Positions 17,477 through 27,669 of a DNA stretch of 64,000 nt are shown piece by piece. The stretch is from VAZQ01 sp035293945 (lineage in GTDB: Bacteria > Pseudomonadota > Alphaproteobacteria > Rhizobiales > Xanthobacteraceae), in assembly GCA_035293945.1 (NCBI GenBank), contig DATGLV010000022.1:124001-188000 (forward strand), given 5' to 3'. Position numbers and translations under genes: made by a program. Each line of letters begins with the position of its first letter. The stretch's first letter is position 1. The notes beneath the pieces were generated by a model. The model was not told where the DNA came from and searched no databases. It saw only the letters and a program-made list of their open reading frames with translations.

Positions 17477-19977
17477 GCCAGGGCCTCCCACACGGCCTCC
17501 GAGCGTTCGGTGTATGCGAGATGCGAGGAGTCGATCGTTTCTGAAAGCTTCATCAGCGCGTTCTCGCTGCCGACAATGAGGTCCGCGTCTATCTGGGCAG
17601 CATCGGCGGTACGCAGACTGGTGGCGATCGACGCGGCAATCTGCTGCGCCGGCGACAGGCGGCCGTCCGGCACATATTTGGGAAGCGCCGCCAGATGCGC
17701 CTCGATGCGGTCGAGCTGGTAGATCGCTGCGCGTGGATTGTTGGGATCGAGCATGACCAGGTCGATCACCGGCGCGCGCGCGGCGACCATCACATAACGT
17801 TGCCGATAGGTCATCTGGCTGTCGCACAGCTCAAGCAGCACATCGAGCGCGCCGTCCGGCGCGGAAGGGTCGGCAAGATCGCGGACGAAACGGCAGGTCA
17901 GGATAGCGCGCTCGATACGGCGGCCGAGCTCCAAGAACCGCCAGCCGGCAAGCCGCGTCATGTTCTCCTGCGCGAGACCCGAGAACGACGCGATGATCCG
18001 TAATGCTCGCTCAACGCGGTCAAGCATCAGGCTTTCGGATGCCGCCGAACCAGATGACGCATCGATCTCGGTGAGCAGATCGGTGAACGCACGCCAGGCA
18101 TCGGGCGAAAGGCGATCGCGGATCACTGAAGCAGCCGAACGCGCCGCAGCGACAAGCCGCGGCAGCGAGCCCTCGCAGTCGCGGCGGGTAAGAACGGCCT
18201 CCGCGATCAGGGCGGGTTTGGCGCGCGGTATGTCGCTGGGGCCCGCGCTCCAGGATTCCAGGATTGCGCTGACGCGGGCGGTGATCAGCGCCGCCGCTTC
18301 GCCGGCCTCGGTGATGCGGTTGATGAGCGCCCGCACCAGGCGCAGCGTCGCCTCGGCGCGCTCCACATAGCGGCCGAGCCAGAACAAGTTGTAGGCGGCG
18401 CGGCTCGGCAACACGCCGCTGGCGCGCTGGATCACGATCCGCTCCGGTGTGGGCAACAGCGTCGTCTCAGCGACCGGCCGATCCGACAGCACGCAGGCAT
18501 CGGCCGTGCGCCCGCCCTTCTGCAGGCTCACCGCGTGCGCGTCGATGCCGTCCGCGATGCGGACGAACCCGCCCGGCATGACCGCCCAGCCATCGCCGGT
18601 GCGCGCCAGATAAAGTCGCAGAATGAAGGGGCGCGGCTCGAATCGGCCCTCATGCCAGACCGGCATGGTGGAGAGCTTCACCGCCTCCTGCAGCACGAAG
18701 TCGAGACCACGATCGGCGATGGCTCGCGTGAAATGAGCCTGCTCGTCGGCATCGAGCATCGCCCCGAGCGCTGCCGGCCCGATGCGGCGGCCCGGCAGAT
18801 TGTCGGTGAACGCCGAAGCGATCACCATCTTGTCGAGTCGACCGACCATCCCGTCGCGCAGCTCGGCGTGGCCGAGCCACCAGGTCGCGATATTCGGAAT
18901 CGCGAGCTCGGCGCCGAGCAACACCGGCGCCAGCGCCGGCAGGAAGGCGAGCATCGAGCGCGCTTCAACCAGCCCCGCCCCCAGCGAATTGGCGATGACG
19001 ACCTTGCCGTCACGCACCGTCTGCACCAGCCCGGCAACGCCCAATTGCGAGTGCGCGTTGAGCTCCAATGGGTCGCAGAAATCGGCATCGAGCCGACGCA
19101 GCAGAACCTCGGCCCGCTTCAAGCCGGATACGGTACGGATGAAGACACCGTCATCACGTGCTGTCAGATCCTCGCCTTCGACCAGCAACAATCCGAGATA
19201 CCGGGCGAGATAAGCGTGCTCGAAGTAGGAATCGTTCATCGGCCCGGGTGTGAGCAGACACACACGCGAATCGTGCTGGCGATTGAGCGACGACAGCGAC
19301 GATTGAAATGCCTGGAAAAACGGCGCGAGGCGCTCGACCCGAACGGCCCGGTAGACCTCCGGAATGGCGCGTTGCAGTGCAAGCCGGCTTTCCAGCACAA
19401 AGCCAGTGCCGGAGGGCGCCTGGGTGCGATCACCCAGCACCCACCAACGACCATCGGCGCCCCGCCCGACATCGACCGCATAGAAGCGCAGATGCGCTCC
19501 GCCGGGCGGCGCAACGCCGACGAGCGGCCGCAAGAATTCCGGATTTCCGGCAATCAGCGCGGCCGGGAGATGGCCGTCGCGCACGAGCTTGGCCTCGCCA
19601 TAAGCGTCCGTTAGCACCAGCTCGAGCAGATCGGCGCGCTGAATGAGGCCGCGCCGGAGCTCAGCCCACTCGCCCGGATCGATGATCAGCGGAGTATGGC
19701 TTAGCGGCCATGGCCGCTCGGCGCCGGAGGGATCCTCGTAGACGCGATAGAACACACCGGAATCGTTGAGGTACCGGTCGGCGACAGCGAACCGCCGGTT
19801 CATCTCCTCAGGCCCGAGCGAAGCGAGCATGGCGAGGAACGGCCGCCAATGTGCACGGACTTGACCGTCCGCATCCATCACTTCGTCGAAGATGCCGGCG
19901 AGCGGACGATAGCCAGAAAGCAGACTTTCCAAATCATCTGCCTGCGGCTCGACCGCGCTGTCGGGACGGACTGCCAT
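17473..19977 (-). CDS. Circularly permuted ATP-grasp plus alpha-E domain fusion
   Basis: 834 residues. Residues about 1-500 are a circularly permuted ATP-grasp ligase (blocks RRFAVADRYLNDSGVFYRVY, WWVLGDRTQAPSGTGFVLE, CLLTPGPMNDSYFEHAYLA, NSLGAGLVEARSMLAFLP). Residues about 525-834 are an alpha-helical alpha-E domain (LPSRAAYNLFWLGRYVERAE; CDSQMTYRQRY). In many bacteria these are two genes; here they are fused. ATP-grasp ligases of this type are predicted to form peptide-like bonds. It begins 9 nt after the DUF2126 gene and its stop overlaps the next start, so three genes form one unit. Confidence 0.88.
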   Translation of the reverse strand: MAVRPDSAVEPQADDLESLLSGYRPLAGIFDEVMDADGQVRAHWRPFLAMLASLGPEEMNRRFAVADRYLNDSGVFYRVYEDPSGAERPWPLSHTPLIIDPGEWAELRRGLIQRADLLELVLTDAYGEAKLVRDGHLPAALIAGNPEFLRPLVGVAPPGGAHLRFYAVDVGRGADGRWWVLGDRTQAPSGTGFVLESRLALQRAIPEVYRAVRVERLAPFFQAFQSSLSSLNRQHDSRVCLLTPGPMNDSYFEHAYLARYLGLLLVEGEDLTARDDGVFIRTVSGLKRAEVLLRRLDADFCDPLELNAHSQLGVAGLVQTVRDGKVVIANSLGAGLVEARSMLAFLPALAPVLLGAELAIPNIATWWLGHAELRDGMVGRLDKMVIASAFTDNLPGRRIGPAALGAMLDADEQAHFTRAIADRGLDFVLQEAVKLSTMPVWHEGRFEPRPFILRLYLARTGDGWAVMPGGFVRIADGIDAHAVSLQKGGRTADACVLSDRPVAETTLLPTPERIVIQRASGVLPSRAAYNLFWLGRYVERAEATLRLVRALINRITEAGEAAALITARVSAILESWSAGPSDIPRAKPALIAEAVLTRRDCEGSLPRLVAAARSAASVIRDRLSPDAWRAFTDLLTEIDASSGSAASESLMLDRVERALRIIASFSGLAQENMTRLAGWRFLELGRRIERAILTCRFVRDLADPSAPDGALDVLLELCDSQMTYRQRYVMVAARAPVIDLVMLDPNNPRAAIYQLDRIEAHLAALPKYVPDGRLSPAQQIAASIATSLRTADAAQIDADLIVGSENALMKLSETIDSSHLAYTERSEAVWEALA

Positions 19978-19986
19978 CGGAAACCT

Positions 19987-22900
19987 TTAAAGCGGATTAC
20001 GAAGGTCGAGCGTAAGCGGATATTCGATCGAGCGCTCGACGCGGGGAAGGCTCGCGATTCGGCCGGGCGTATGGCCATAATCCTGAAATCGGGCGCGGCG
20101 GCGAGCCTCGGCCTCGTAGGAATTCACAGGAAAAGTCTCGTAATTGCGGCCGCCCGGATGCGACACATGATAGACGCAGCCGCCGAGCGAACGGTTGCTC
20201 CAAATATCAAGTATATCGAAGGTCAGTGGCGCGTGGGTGTCGATTGTCGGATGCAGCGATGAGGGCAAGCGCCAAGCTTTGAAGCGCACGCCACCCACAT
20301 ATTCGCCGAATCGCCCTGAAGGGACCAGCGGCATGGGGCGGCCGTTGCAGGTAACAATGTGGCGGCCGTCGATCATGCCCTCGACCTTGACCTGAAGCCG
20401 CTCGACCGAGGAATCAACGAAGCGTGCGGTGCCGCCACCAGTAGTTTCCTCGCCCAGCACATGCCACGGCTCGAGCGCGTGCCGGAGCTCAAGCCGTACG
20501 CCGCCGTATTCGACTTCCCCATAACGCGGAAAGCGGAATTCGCGTTGCGCCGCGAACCAAGTGGGATCGAAGCGATAGCCGGCGCGCCCGAGGTCTTCGA
20601 GCACTTCGAGAAAGTCCCGCCAGATGAAGTGCTCGAGCATGAAACGATCATGCAGCGCAGTCCCCCAGCGCACGGGCTTGCCGTCGAGCGGGCTTCGCCA
20701 CAGCCAGGCGACAAGTGCGCGCAACAACAATTGCTGGGCGAGACTCATTCGCGCATCGGGCGGCATCTCGAATGAACGGAACTCTACCAAGCCGAGCCGG
20801 CCGGTCGGTCCGTCTGGCGAGAACAGCTTGTCGATGCAGATTTCCGCCCGATGCGTATTGCCGGTGACGTCGACCAAGAGATTGCGGAACAGCCGATCAA
20901 CCAGCCAAGGGCGCGGCGGTTCGCCCAAGCCAGGCGCCGGCACCATGGCGAGCGCAATCTCGAACTCATGGAGAATGTCCTGCCGCGCTTCATCAAGACG
21001 CGGCGCCTGGCTGGTAGGACCAATGAACAGACCGGAGAAGAAATAGGAGAGCGAGGGGCGGCGCTGCCAATAGAGGACCAGGCTCTTGAGCAGATCGGGG
21101 CGCCGCAGGAACGGGCTGTCGACAGCGTTGATCCCGCCCAGCACCACGTGATTGCCGCCGCCGGTGCCGGTGTGCCGGCCGTCGATCATGAACTTATCGG
21201 TCCCGAGCCGCGCGAGGCGCGTCTCTTGGTAAAGTGCGGTCGTGGTCTCGACCGCCTCGCGCCATGACGCGGAGGGATGAATGTTGACCTCGATCACGCC
21301 CGGATCAGGGGTCACCTTGATGACGTTGAGGCGCGGATCGGGCGGCGGCGGATAGCCTTCGACACGGATCGGCAGGCCAAGTTCGGCCGCAGATGTCTCG
21401 GCGGCTGTCAAGAGATCGAGATAATCCTCCAGCCGCTCGACTGGCGGCATGAACACGCACAGCTTGCCGTCACGCACCTCGATCGCGATCGCGGTGCGCA
21501 CCGGGATGCCGGCAGACGAAAGCGGCGCGCCCGCCGCCGGCATACCCTGCGGGACGGGGCGCCCGGCGGCAAGCATCTCAGTGCTCCCGCCTCCGGCCAT
21601 CGCGAAAGGCCCGCGTGGCTCCGCCACCGGCTGCGGCAGCGGACCGTCCGGCAGCGACGCGCGTGGCGCGAACGGATCGGCCGGCACCGCATGCGGATAG
21701 TCAACCGGTGCAAGGTAAGGCAGAGAGCCGAGCGGCAATCGCAGCCCGATCGGCGAATCGCCAGCTGCAAGGAACAAACGACCCCGCCGCGTGCGCCACA
21801 TTTCGCTGATCCAGCCGGGAGCTTGCGCCTTCGCGGTCCAGCGCTGGACCGGCAGGACATAACCCGCAGGCCGCCCCAGATGACGCTCGACCATCCGCAT
21901 GATGCGCGCGCGCTCGTCTGGATCATCGATCTGCGGATTGCTCGGATCGATGTTGGCCGGCAATGCCCCCTCCTTGATCAGGCGATCGGCCGGGTCCTCG
22001 TATGCGGGCTGAACGAAATCGCGCGCGATGCCGAGGCGCGCCGCCAAGCTTTCACTGAACTGCTGCGCCTCCTCCGCGGAGGGCGGACGCGTCGCAGCTT
22101 CCCTCGCCAGCAATTCAAGCTTGCGCCAGATCGGCACGCCATCGCGGCGCCAGAACAGTGAAAAGGCCCAGCGCGGTAACGGCTCGCCCGGATACCACTT
22201 GCCCTCGCCATAATGCAGCAGCCCGCCGGGTGCGAAGCGATCGTGCAGCCGACGGATCAATTCGTCGGCGCGCAACCGTTTGCCGGGGCCGAGCGCGGCC
22301 GTGTTCCATTCGGCTGATTGATAGTCGTCGATCGAGACGAAAGTCGGCTCGCCCCCCATGGTGAGCCGCACATCCTGCGTGGCGAGATCAACGTCGACGC
22401 GATTGCCGAGCGCGTCCAAGGCGGCCCAGGATTCATCGGAGAACGGCAAGGTGACGCGCGGCTGCTCCGCAAGCCGCGTCACCTTCATGTCGAAGGAAAA
22501 GTCGACCTCGGCGGGCTCGACCATACCGGTGATCGGCGCCGCTGCGCCGTAGTGGGGGCTCGCCGCGAGCGGCAGATGGCCTTCGCCGCACAACAGGCCG
22601 GAGGTTGGATCAAGCCCGATCCAGCCTGCGCCCGGCAGATAGACCTCGGTCCAGGCATGCAGATCAGTGAAATCCTGCGCGGCACCTGAAGGTCCATCGA
22701 GCAACCTGACGTCGGGCTTGAGCTGAATGAGATAGCCGGAGACAAAGCGCGCGGCCAAACCGAGATGGCGCAGGACCTGCACCAGCAGCCACGCGGAATC
22801 CCGGCAGGAGCCTTGCGCAAGCGCAAGCGTCTCCTCCACGGTCTGCACGCCGTGCTCCATGCGGATCACGTAACGAATCTTCCGCTGCAAATGCTGATTG

Positions 22901-23343
22901 AGCGTGACCAGGAAATCGACAGTCTTTTGCGGCTGGCGCGGAAGGCCGCCGAGAAACGCCGTGAGATGCTCGCCCGCCAATTCCGGCTCAAGGCAAGACG
23001 CGAGCTCCTTGCGCAAATCATCCCCGTAATCGAAGGGGAATGTCTCGGCGCCCGGCTCGATAAAGAAGTCGAACGGATTGATGACTTCCATGTCGGCGAT
23101 GAGATCGACCGTCACTGAGAACTCGGTCGTCTTCTCCGGAAACACGAAGCGCGCGACTCGATTGCCGTTGGGATCCTGCTGCCAGTTCACGAAATGCTGT
23201 GACGGTGTGACCTTGAGCGAATAGCTCGACACGCGCGTGCGGCAGTGCGGCGCCGGACACAAGCGTACGATCTGCGGTCCGAGATTGACCGGATGGTCGT
23301 ACCGATAGCGCGTAGCGTGATGGAGGCCGGCGCGGACGGACAT
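19987..23343 (-). CDS. Large transglutaminase-like protein with C-terminal DUF2126 region
   Basis: 1118 residues. N-terminal beta region (1-90), transglutaminase-like core with Cys180 ([12 protein letters not shown]), His229 ([10 protein letters not shown]) and Asp245 (WIGLDPTSG), then a long DUF2126 region (about 300-1118) with [47 protein letters not shown] and [15 protein letters not shown]. The DUF2126 part has a glutamine-synthetase-like amidoligase fold according to published computational analyses, so this may be a ligase joined to a peptidase. First gene of the cluster, no signal peptide. Function is unproven. Confidence 0.87.
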   Translation of the reverse strand: MSVRAGLHHATRYRYDHPVNLGPQIVRLCPAPHCRTRVSSYSLKVTPSQHFVNWQQDPNGNRVARFVFPEKTTEFSVTVDLIADMEVINPFDFFIEPGAETFPFDYGDDLRKELASCLEPELAGEHLTAFLGGLPRQPQKTVDFLVTLNQHLQRKIRYVIRMEHGVQTVEETLALAQGSCRDSAWLLVQVLRHLGLAARFVSGYLIQLKPDVRLLDGPSGAAQDFTDLHAWTEVYLPGAGWIGLDPTSGLLCGEGHLPLAASPHYGAAAPITGMVEPAEVDFSFDMKVTRLAEQPRVTLPFSDESWAALDALGNRVDVDLATQDVRLTMGGEPTFVSIDDYQSAEWNTAALGPGKRLRADELIRRLHDRFAPGGLLHYGEGKWYPGEPLPRWAFSLFWRRDGVPIWRKLELLAREAATRPPSAEEAQQFSESLAARLGIARDFVQPAYEDPADRLIKEGALPANIDPSNPQIDDPDERARIMRMVERHLGRPAGYVLPVQRWTAKAQAPGWISEMWRTRRGRLFLAAGDSPIGLRLPLGSLPYLAPVDYPHAVPADPFAPRASLPDGPLPQPVAEPRGPFAMAGGGSTEMLAAGRPVPQGMPAAGAPLSSAGIPVRTAIAIEVRDGKLCVFMPPVERLEDYLDLLTAAETSAAELGLPIRVEGYPPPPDPRLNVIKVTPDPGVIEVNIHPSASWREAVETTTALYQETRLARLGTDKFMIDGRHTGTGGGNHVVLGGINAVDSPFLRRPDLLKSLVLYWQRRPSLSYFFSGLFIGPTSQAPRLDEARQDILHEFEIALAMVPAPGLGEPPRPWLVDRLFRNLLVDVTGNTHRAEICIDKLFSPDGPTGRLGLVEFRSFEMPPDARMSLAQQLLLRALVAWLWRSPLDGKPVRWGTALHDRFMLEHFIWRDFLEVLEDLGRAGYRFDPTWFAAQREFRFPRYGEVEYGGVRLELRHALEPWHVLGEETTGGGTARFVDSSVERLQVKVEGMIDGRHIVTCNGRPMPLVPSGRFGEYVGGVRFKAWRLPSSLHPTIDTHAPLTFDILDIWSNRSLGGCVYHVSHPGGRNYETFPVNSYEAEARRRARFQDYGHTPGRIASLPRVERSIEYPLTLDLRNPL

Positions 23344-23564
23344 CGGTTTCTCAGCTCTTCAGGGTCGAAGCTCTGGCGCTGGCGCAGACGCTGCGATCCT
23401 GCCGGCCGACGATGGCTGTGTCACGAGCTCGTGCGTCCGACTCCACCCATGCATGGCCACCTCCCAAAGCGCGCCGAAACAGATGCAATTTTCGGGCCGC
23501 GACGGCCTATCCGGATGGCGCCGTCGCCGCTCTTGCCGACGGCTCCGCGGGCGGGGAAATTCCC

Positions 23565-23946
23565 TCGATATTGCCCGATACGCGCGAGTTCCGGGAACAG
23601 CAGCAAGCCCGCGGCGACCACAGCGAGCGTCGCGACACCCCCAAGCACCACCGCCGGAACAGCGCCCAGCCAATCCGCGGTCAGTCCCGCACGGAATTGG
23701 CTAAGCTGAACGATCAGCCGGCGGTCATAACGATCCGCGACCTGGCCGGCGACAAGCATCAAGGACACCAGCGGAAGAAACTGCATCAAGCCGACCAGCC
23801 CGAGATCGAAGGGGCTGTCGGTCAGATTGTAGATCCTGCCAGCCGACCGCGAGCGACTGCATCTGCACCGCGATGCTGGCGCAGACCCGCGAAAGCCGGA
23901 ACAGAACGAAAGAGCGGTTCTGAAAGACGGTTGGCGGAGCGGACAC
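23565..23946 (-). pseudogene. Decayed MFS transporter (N- and C-terminal scraps)
   Basis: Starts at GTG 23946 with FQNRSFVLFRLSR and a first helix ending LAVGWQ, then a one-base shift near 23837 moves to the frame reading YNLTDSPFDLGL and VAGQVADRYDRRLIVQLS. This jumps directly to a C-terminal helix (GAVPAVVLGGVATLAVVAAG, then LLLFPELARIG). Roughly two thirds of a 12-helix MFS protein is missing. It starts 1 nt after the DUF2147 stop, so an operon partner was probably lost. No convincing gene is seen from 23344 to the scrap. Confidence 0.75.
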
Positions 23947-23947
23947 C

Positions 23948-24517
23948 TCAGCAGACGGCGGGCTGCCTTCCCTTCGCGGCGGTGCCGGGGGCCCCGGGCT
24001 TCGGTGCGGTGAGCTTGAACCTGGCCATGATGGATGGATCAAGCTGCGCGTAGGCACAATCGGGCAGCCGCTTCCAGTACTGGTTCATGCCGAGGGCGGA
24101 GATCAGAGCAAACCCCCGGACCGTCAGGTCTTGTCCGTCGGGGCTGAGGTGCATCTCGGCGCCCCACGTGCTGCCGTAGCGTGGATCGAGGATCGTTCCG
24201 CCTTCATAGTCGAGACCCTTGCGCATCATGCCCTTGATGATGGTCAAGCCGAGCCAAGGCTGATCCTTCTGGTCGCCGCTGCATTTGGTGCAGATCGGGT
24301 TCGGCGGGTCATCCGGCGTGAGAAACATTTTCACGATGGAGCCCTCGTAGACGCCGTTATGCTCTGTGATCAAAAACCAGCCTTGGCTCTTGCCCGACTC
24401 CGGATCGATCTGCTGCCACAGGCCGGCGGCGCTGGGTTCCTGCGCACCGACCGCAGGGGCGCCGAGGCACAGGATCGGCAGGACCGAGACGATAAGACCC
24501 GCAAGATACCGTAGCAT
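23948..24517 (-). CDS. Secreted DUF2147 family protein
   Basis: 189 residues with a signal peptide (MLRYLAGLIVSVLPILCLGA, cleavage near VGAQ). The mature part has the DUF2147 pattern: GLWQQIDPESGKSQGWFLI, YEGSIVKMF, a CTKCSGDQKDQPWLGLTII block, and GFALISALGMNQYWKRLP. Members are small periplasmic beta-rich proteins of unknown function. It carries a CxxC pair (ICTKC) and a closing cysteine. The decayed MFS scrap lies downstream. Confidence 0.85.
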   Translation of the reverse strand: MLRYLAGLIVSVLPILCLGAPAVGAQEPSAAGLWQQIDPESGKSQGWFLITEHNGVYEGSIVKMFLTPDDPPNPICTKCSGDQKDQPWLGLTIIKGMMRKGLDYEGGTILDPRYGSTWGAEMHLSPDGQDLTVRGFALISALGMNQYWKRLPDCAYAQLDPSIMARFKLTAPKPGAPGTAAKGRQPAVC

Positions 24518-24985
24518 TGGAAAATCCTCTTGCCGTTCGGGGCCGGTTGTCGATCCCTGGTCGCTCCCGAATATGGTAATTTCGCGAAGCCCTTATGGCG
24601 CCGTTTATGGCACCGGCGGTTGGGGCGATGCAACCGGGATGCGGCGGACCGATTTAGCGGTGCTGGCCAGGCTCGTCCGCACGGATCGCCGAGCGCAGAG
24701 CTAGAGCAGAGCTAGAAATGCAGGAATTTTTTCGGAATCAGAAGAAACCGACGCAGACCAGCCCTGCGCGCACCGCTGGCGGGGCCGTCCCATACCGCCC
24801 GCTCCATCACAGGACGAAGCCAGGCCCGAACACAATGCTCGTGCCGGGCGCAGTGCAGCGCGGCCCACGGGTTAAAAACTTTCGCGAGGGTACAATTCCG
24901 CGATGAACTGCCGAACCGCGACCGTTCCGATCGAAGGTCTGAGCTTGGAACGGTCCCGGCTCGGAGGCCGGGGCACGATCGGTCG
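24518..24985. other. Intergenic stretch without a supported gene
   Basis: Between divergently placed promoters of the DUF2147 gene and the 3' end of the cytochrome gene. Short open frames here have no recognisable motif or good start context. No strong repeat or terminator was seen. Confidence 0.5.
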
Positions 24986-25927
24986 CTATTGTGGATCGAG
25001 CGACGCGACGTAAGCCGCGATGTCAATCACGTCGTCGCCGGTCAGCTTCTCGACAACGCCCTTCATGAGGGCCGCGTTAGGTCCGCCGCGAGCACCGGTC
25101 TGGAAGTAGTAGATCTGGCGCGCGATGTTGCCCGGCGAACGTCCGGCGATATTCGGCACGTCACCGAGGCCCTTGAGGCCGGCGCCGTGGCAGATCGCGC
25201 AGGGCAGCGTCTTGCCATTGCCGCCGGTCATTACGATAGCCTCGCCCTTGGCGACGCTGCCGACCGGCACATAGGAGACGAAGCTCGCGCGCGGATTGCG
25301 CAGCTCGACCTGCTCCTTGTCCTCCGGCAATTCGATGATGCGGTTGCCGATCGGCTCCTTCTCGTTGCCGTCATATTGCAGGCGCCGTGTCCCCTCGAAA
25401 TAGGACTTCGGCACGGTGTCGGTCTCGACCACGCGCGTCCAACGCTTCGGCTTGAGGCTGGAGAAGTAACTGGCGGCGTCGTTGATCTCCTCAGGCGTCA
25501 GGTCCTTGGCGAACTTGGTCATGGCGCCGGCGCCCTCGCCGCCGCGAACCCCGCTCTTGAAATCGGCAAGCTCGCGAATGATGTAGGCCGTGGTGAGACC
25601 GGCGACGCGTGAATTCTCAGGATGCCCCAATCCATGCGGCAGGTGGCAGCCGATGCAGGCGCGCACGTTCTTTCCATCGCCGTGCGCGACGATCTGCGGC
25701 ATCGGCGGATGGTCCTGCGGGAACCAGTCCGGCGAATCCATCTGCGAGTTGATCTCCTTGCGGGTGTAGAACTTGGTGCTGTCCTTGGCCTGCAGCGGCT
25801 TGCCATCGTCAGGCTCTTTCGGCACGTTCGCCTGCTCCTTGGGCGGATAGGCCCAGTCCGGCCGGTCGGCAGCGCTCGCAAGCGACGGCAGCGATGCGAG
25901 CACCAAGGCCGCTATCAAGCTCCTCAT
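24986..25927 (-). CDS. Di-heme cytochrome c
   Basis: 313 residues from ATG 25927; the frame is open to 26044 but the signal peptide MRSLIAALVLASLPSLASA begins at this ATG. Two CXXCH heme sites: CIGCH at 91-95 and CAICH near residue 245, each followed by typical cytochrome c helices (PEEINDAASYFSSL; GDDVIDIAAYVASLDPQ) and a distal methionine. Periplasmic electron carrier of the c4/c553 type duplicated domain. No oxidase or dehydrogenase gene adjoins it, so its partner is unknown. Confidence 0.9.
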   Translation of the reverse strand: MRSLIAALVLASLPSLASAADRPDWAYPPKEQANVPKEPDDGKPLQAKDSTKFYTRKEINSQMDSPDWFPQDHPPMPQIVAHGDGKNVRACIGCHLPHGLGHPENSRVAGLTTAYIIRELADFKSGVRGGEGAGAMTKFAKDLTPEEINDAASYFSSLKPKRWTRVVETDTVPKSYFEGTRRLQYDGNEKEPIGNRIIELPEDKEQVELRNPRASFVSYVPVGSVAKGEAIVMTGGNGKTLPCAICHGAGLKGLGDVPNIAGRSPGNIARQIYYFQTGARGGPNAALMKGVVEKLTGDDVIDIAAYVASLDPQ

Positions 25928-26340
25928 TGCATTTCCCCATCTGTTTTGTGCGCCGAGCTGGCGCTTGTTCGAACAAGCAATTTTTTTGGCGCCGCAGGCT
26001 TGCAGCCCCAGAAGCAGAATGCCCCTTTTTTGCCATGACGCCAAGGCTTCCGGAGGCTCTCACTTGTCCCGGGCGCTAGTGCCGCACGGCCCGAACGGGC
26101 TGAAGCGTGCTCGCGAGACCGCTAAAGCCCCGTTCCACTCCAGAACCACAGCCCTATCCATAGACCGGAACGGTCCAGGGTCAGCAGCGCACCGCAACCG
26201 TGCTGTGCTGCGCCCGGGACAGGCGGGAGGGCGCTTCTCGCGAATGCCGCAAATTGCTAGCATGCGCCTGCAACCATCAATAGTCACGGGAACATCGGTC
26301 CACGATCGTCCACTTCTCGATGGTCCAATGGGAGGCTTTC
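25928..26340. other. Divergent intergenic region between cytochrome and MBL-fold genes
   Basis: About 410 nt holding the promoters of both genes. I see no convincing gene, repeat or conserved operator. A GGGAGG ribosome site for the downstream gene is at 26331. Confidence 0.5.
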
Positions 26341-27168
26341 ATGAAGCTCGCCGGTCTTTTGTCTACCGCGTCGCTTGCGGTGATCTTGTTTACTCAACCG
26401 AGTCTTGCTCAGACCAAGACCAATGTCGATAAAATGTATGTCATGAATTGCGGCGAAGGCGTCGGCCCCGACCAAGCGCGCTGGTCGCCCGGCGTCAATG
26501 TCGGCAAGCCGCTCGCGATCTCCGACAACTGCTACCTGATTCACCACACCACCCAGGGCTGGTTCCTGTGGGACACTGGCGTCGCCGAAGCGATTGCCGC
26601 TATGCCGGACGGCCAGAAGGGTCAGGGCGACGCGCCGTCCTGGAAGAAGCCGAAGACGCTTGCTTCCCAACTCGCTGAGATCGGCGTCAAACCGTCCGAC
26701 ATCAAGAACATGGCGATCTCGCACACGCATCCGGACCACGCCGGCAATGTCGAGATGTTCCCGCAGGCCATGCTGTACGTGCAGAAGGCCGAGTACGACT
26801 GGCCGTTGCCGAACGGCCAGCCGCGCTTCAATCCGGCCCATCCGGTGACCAAGCTCGAAGGCGATAAAGACGTGTTCGGCGATGGCAGCCTGGTGCTAAT
26901 CTCGACCCCCGGACACACGCCGGGCCATCAATCCCTGATCGTCAAGCTGCCGAAGACCGGCACCGTCGTGCTGAGCGGTGATGCGGTCCACTTCAAGGAC
27001 AATTTCGACAATCGGCGCGTTCCGGCGGGCAACACCGACAAGGACCAGACGATCGCCTCGATGCAGAAGATCGCCGACGAGCTCGCCAAGGAGCAGGCAA
27101 AGCTCTGGATCAATCACGACAAGGTGCAGACCGACACCTTGAAGCACTCACCTGAGTTTTACGACTGA
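26341..27168 (+). CDS. Secreted metallo-beta-lactamase-fold hydrolase, lactonase-like
   Basis: 275 residues. Signal peptide MKLAGLLSTASLAVILF with cleavage near SLAQ. The mature protein has SHTHPDHAG (the HxHxDH zinc motif), TPGHTPGH and SGDAVHF, then a closing histidine (NHDKVQ). Overall pattern (YVMNCGEG, LWDTGVAEAI) resembles the N-acyl-homoserine lactonase branch of the family, but most relatives of that branch are cytoplasmic while this one is exported. Quorum quenching or another lactone/ester substrate is possible. Strong terminator follows. Confidence 0.85.
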   Translation: MKLAGLLSTASLAVILFTQPSLAQTKTNVDKMYVMNCGEGVGPDQARWSPGVNVGKPLAISDNCYLIHHTTQGWFLWDTGVAEAIAAMPDGQKGQGDAPSWKKPKTLASQLAEIGVKPSDIKNMAISHTHPDHAGNVEMFPQAMLYVQKAEYDWPLPNGQPRFNPAHPVTKLEGDKDVFGDGSLVLISTPGHTPGHQSLIVKLPKTGTVVLSGDAVHFKDNFDNRRVPAGNTDKDQTIASMQKIADELAKEQAKLWINHDKVQTDTLKHSPEFYD

Positions 27169-27227
27169 TCTTCCGTCTCCTTCCCGCAAGCGCAGGAAGG
27201 CTGGTGAGAGACCCTCGTTTGTACCCG

Positions 27228-27270
27228 AACCCGGGAGTCCAGGACGGAATGGATTCCCGGGTTTTCTTTA
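27228..27270 (+). terminator. Rho-independent terminator of the MBL-fold gene
   Basis: AACCCGGGAGTCC and GGATTCCCGGGTT pair as a 13-bp stem with one G-T wobble and a 10-nt loop, followed by TTCTTTATTC. It lies 60 nt past the stop codon. Confidence 0.75.
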
Positions 27271-27669
27271 TTCAGCCGGGCATCGTTCTACCGGCATTGA
27301 TTCCATTCATGAAAAACAAGTTCGAACTGCCAAACCGGAGGTAGCTTAATACCCTCGACTCGTTTGCGCCGGAAGTATCCAAGTGGACGCCCGACCCACC
27401 ACGATCCTGCAACCCAAACGGGTCGAATGACGCAATGGAGCGTTCGGCTCCCTGTTCTAACAGGCCCGAACAGGAGACTCGCCTTGGACTGCAGCCTTCT
27501 GGTGAGGCGCGATATGGGGAGACCGGCCCAGCGCCCGGTCGTGCGCATGAAAAAACCCGGCACGGTTTCCCGCCCGGGCGCAACTCACGAGTTTCAATTT
27601 CGACGGTAAACTGGTTTGCGCAGAGGGACAACATCTACCGGCAACCCTCAGACGCAGTGCTCGCCCTCC
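27271..27669. other. Intergenic stretch without a supported gene
   Basis: Open frames exist on both strands, but none has a recognised domain or a good start context. It separates the terminator from the 3' end of the LysR gene. Confidence 0.45.

Noticed and set aside
27272..27634. Possible gene of 120 residues on the minus strand
   Set aside because: No domain or plausible start context; the plus-strand terminator of the previous gene lies beside it and the composition is that of noncoding sequence.
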